Shown: positions 6,261 to 7,265 of the stretch, one piece after another | Position numbering within the stretch: the stretch's first letter is position 1 | How the letters are laid out: every line of letters begins with the position of its first letter | Source of the DNA: Gammaproteobacteria bacterium | Lineage (GTDB): Bacteria > Pseudomonadota > Gammaproteobacteria > SZUA-229 | Direction: 5' to 3' | DNA length: 7,265 nucleotides | NCBI GenBank assembly: GCA_024278435.1 | Contig: JAJRTD010000026.1 | Coordinates: 1 to 7,265, forward strand | Notes under the pieces: generated by a model | Seen by the model: the letters and a program-made list of their open reading frames with translations, nothing else | Databases searched by the model: none | Told to the model about the DNA's origin: nothing | Translations under genes and position numbers: made by a program

Positions 6261-7265
6261 ATGAAACAAAACGCAGAAAACACCCCTTGCTTTCATTGCG
6301 GCCTGCCTGTTCCGGATAATCTGGATATCAGTATTGAATACCAGGGACAGAAAGAACCCATGTGCTGCTATGGCTGCCAGGCGGTCGCGCAGGCAATCAT
6401 TGGCAGTAGTATGGACGATTTTTACAAATATCGCACCCATACCTCTGAAAAACCGGAAGAAATTGTACCTGAGTTTCTGCAGCAGTTAAAAGCCTATGAC
6501 AGCGCCTCGGTACAAAAAAAGTTCGTCAGCGAAACCGATGACAAGAACATCCTTGAAGTTTCACTGATTCTCGAGGGCATAACCTGTGCCGCCTGCGTCT
6601 GGCTCAATGAAAAACACCTGAACTCACTTGATGGCGTAATCAGTGCAAATATCAATTACAGCAATCATCGCGCCCGGGTGCGCTGGGACAACAGCAGGAT
6701 ACAGCTCAGCGATATTCTTGAGTCGATATCACGCATCGGTTACCTGGCCCACCCCTACGACCCGGAACAACACCAGCGCATTCTTGAAAAAGAACGCAAA
6801 CAGCAGTTAAGGCGCCTCGGCCTGTCCGGCCTGCTGGGCATGCAGATCATGATTTTTGCGGTTGCCCTGTATACCGGTAACTGGTGGGGCATGGAAGAAT
6901 CATTTAAACAGGGCTTCCGCTGGATCAGCCTGGCCCTGACCATCCCCATTCTGCTGTTTGCCTCCAGCGTATTTTTCAAATCCGCCTGGCGCGACATTAT
7001 CAACAAACGTGTCGGCATGGATGTGCCTGTGTCCCTGGGCATCGCGATTGCCTTTAGTGCCAGCCTGCTGCATACCATTACCGGCAGCGGCGAAGTCTAT
7101 TTTGACTCGGTCGCCATGTTCACTTTCTTTTTATTGAGTGCACGCTATTTTGAAATCGGCACCCGCAAACAGACATCCGAAGCCACCGAAGCACTGCTCA
7201 ACCTGACCCCGGCCGTTGCCACCCGGCTGATCAATTACCGGGCAAACAAATCCAGTGCCATTGAA
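6261..7265 (+). CDS. ccoI: CcoI/FixI-type copper-translocating P1B-ATPase, N-terminal 335 residues (cut by window edge)
   Basis: Membrane Cu(I) exporting ATPase that delivers copper for the CuB site of cbb3 oxidase. 335 codons are open to base 7265; relatives are about 800 residues, so the CPC transport motif, phosphorylation site and ATP-binding domain lie outside. Visible: an N-terminal Cys-rich domain typical of FixI-type ATPases, C10-x2-C13 (PCFHCGLPVP) and C35-C36-x2-C39 (MCCYGCQAV); a heavy-metal-associated domain with GITCAACVW (C109, C112); then membrane helices beginning at about 188 and the conserved GMDVPVSLGI at about 258-267. The Cys-rich extension separates it from housekeeping CopA-type exporters. 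ATG 6261 is the first in-frame start after TAG at 6213; no clear ribosome site is seen. It is divergent from fnr and physically apart from ccoG, unlike the common ccoGHIS order. Confidence 0.95.
   Translation, partial: MKQNAENTPCFHCGLPVPDNLDISIEYQGQKEPMCCYGCQAVAQAIIGSSMDDFYKYRTHTSEKPEEIVPEFLQQLKAYDSASVQKKFVSETDDKNILEVSLILEGITCAACVWLNEKHLNSLDGVISANINYSNHRARVRWDNSRIQLSDILESISRIGYLAHPYDPEQHQRILEKERKQQLRRLGLSGLLGMQIMIFAVALYTGNWWGMEESFKQGFRWISLALTIPILLFASSVFFKSAWRDIINKRVGMDVPVSLGIAIAFSASLLHTITGSGEVYFDSVAMFTFFLLSARYFEIGTRKQTSEATEALLNLTPAVATRLINYRANKSSAIE

Noticed and set aside
6261..7265. ccoI as a truncated or degenerate ATPase because CPC and DKTGT are absent
   Set aside because: The frame is intact to the last base and those motifs normally lie beyond residue 335; the loss is due to the window edge.
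1..7265. Mobile elements, CRISPR arrays, tRNA or rRNA genes
   Set aside because: No transposase, repeat-spacer pattern, terminal repeats or RNA gene signatures were seen; gene content is a coherent respiratory locus.

Overview
The window is a cbb3-type cytochrome c oxidase locus, with its copper/maturation genes and an FNR-family oxygen sensor. The proteins look gammaproteobacterial: an Anr/FNR-like regulator with the Cys-x2-Cys-x5-Cys N-terminus, a two-TM diheme CcoP, and a perfect FNR box. Base composition is moderate and the intergenic DNA is AT-rich. This suggests a non-enteric, respiring gammaproteobacterium, possibly marine or sulfur-oxidising; I cannot name the genus. Nothing indicates a mobile element, phage, CRISPR array, tRNA or rRNA.

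Layout from right to left on the minus strand: fnr (5394-6128); a 443-nt gap with an FNR-dependent promoter and a long structured leader (4951-5393); ccoN (3526-4950); ccoO (2894-3508); ccoQ (2703-2876, 57 codons plus stop); a 101-nt gap with two hairpins; ccoP (1705-2601); an unnamed 90-residue two-helix membrane protein (1411-1683); a 136-nt gap; and ccoG (1274 down to the left edge, C-terminus missing). On the plus strand, divergent from fnr across 132 nt, ccoI starts at 6261 and runs off the right edge.

How they fit together: FNR senses low oxygen through a 4Fe-4S cluster. It should bind the palindrome at 5317-5332, centred exactly 41.5 bp upstream of the start site predicted by a perfect TATAAT. 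This would switch on ccoNOQP, the high-affinity terminal oxidase used under microoxic conditions. CcoN holds the heme b/heme b3-CuB site, CcoO and CcoP bring electrons in through c-type hemes, and CcoQ is a small stabilising subunit. CcoG (cupric reductase) and CcoI (copper P1B-ATPase) supply copper for CuB. The small protein after ccoP is conserved in position with a maturation role but has no family name I can assign. ccoH and ccoS are not in the window.

The least expected parts are the roughly 333-nt ccoN leader, with two mutually exclusive hairpins, one followed by a T-run; a second FNR-like site inside the start of fnr, facing ccoI; the unnamed membrane protein; and structured spacers at ccoQ-ccoP and ccoP-orf.
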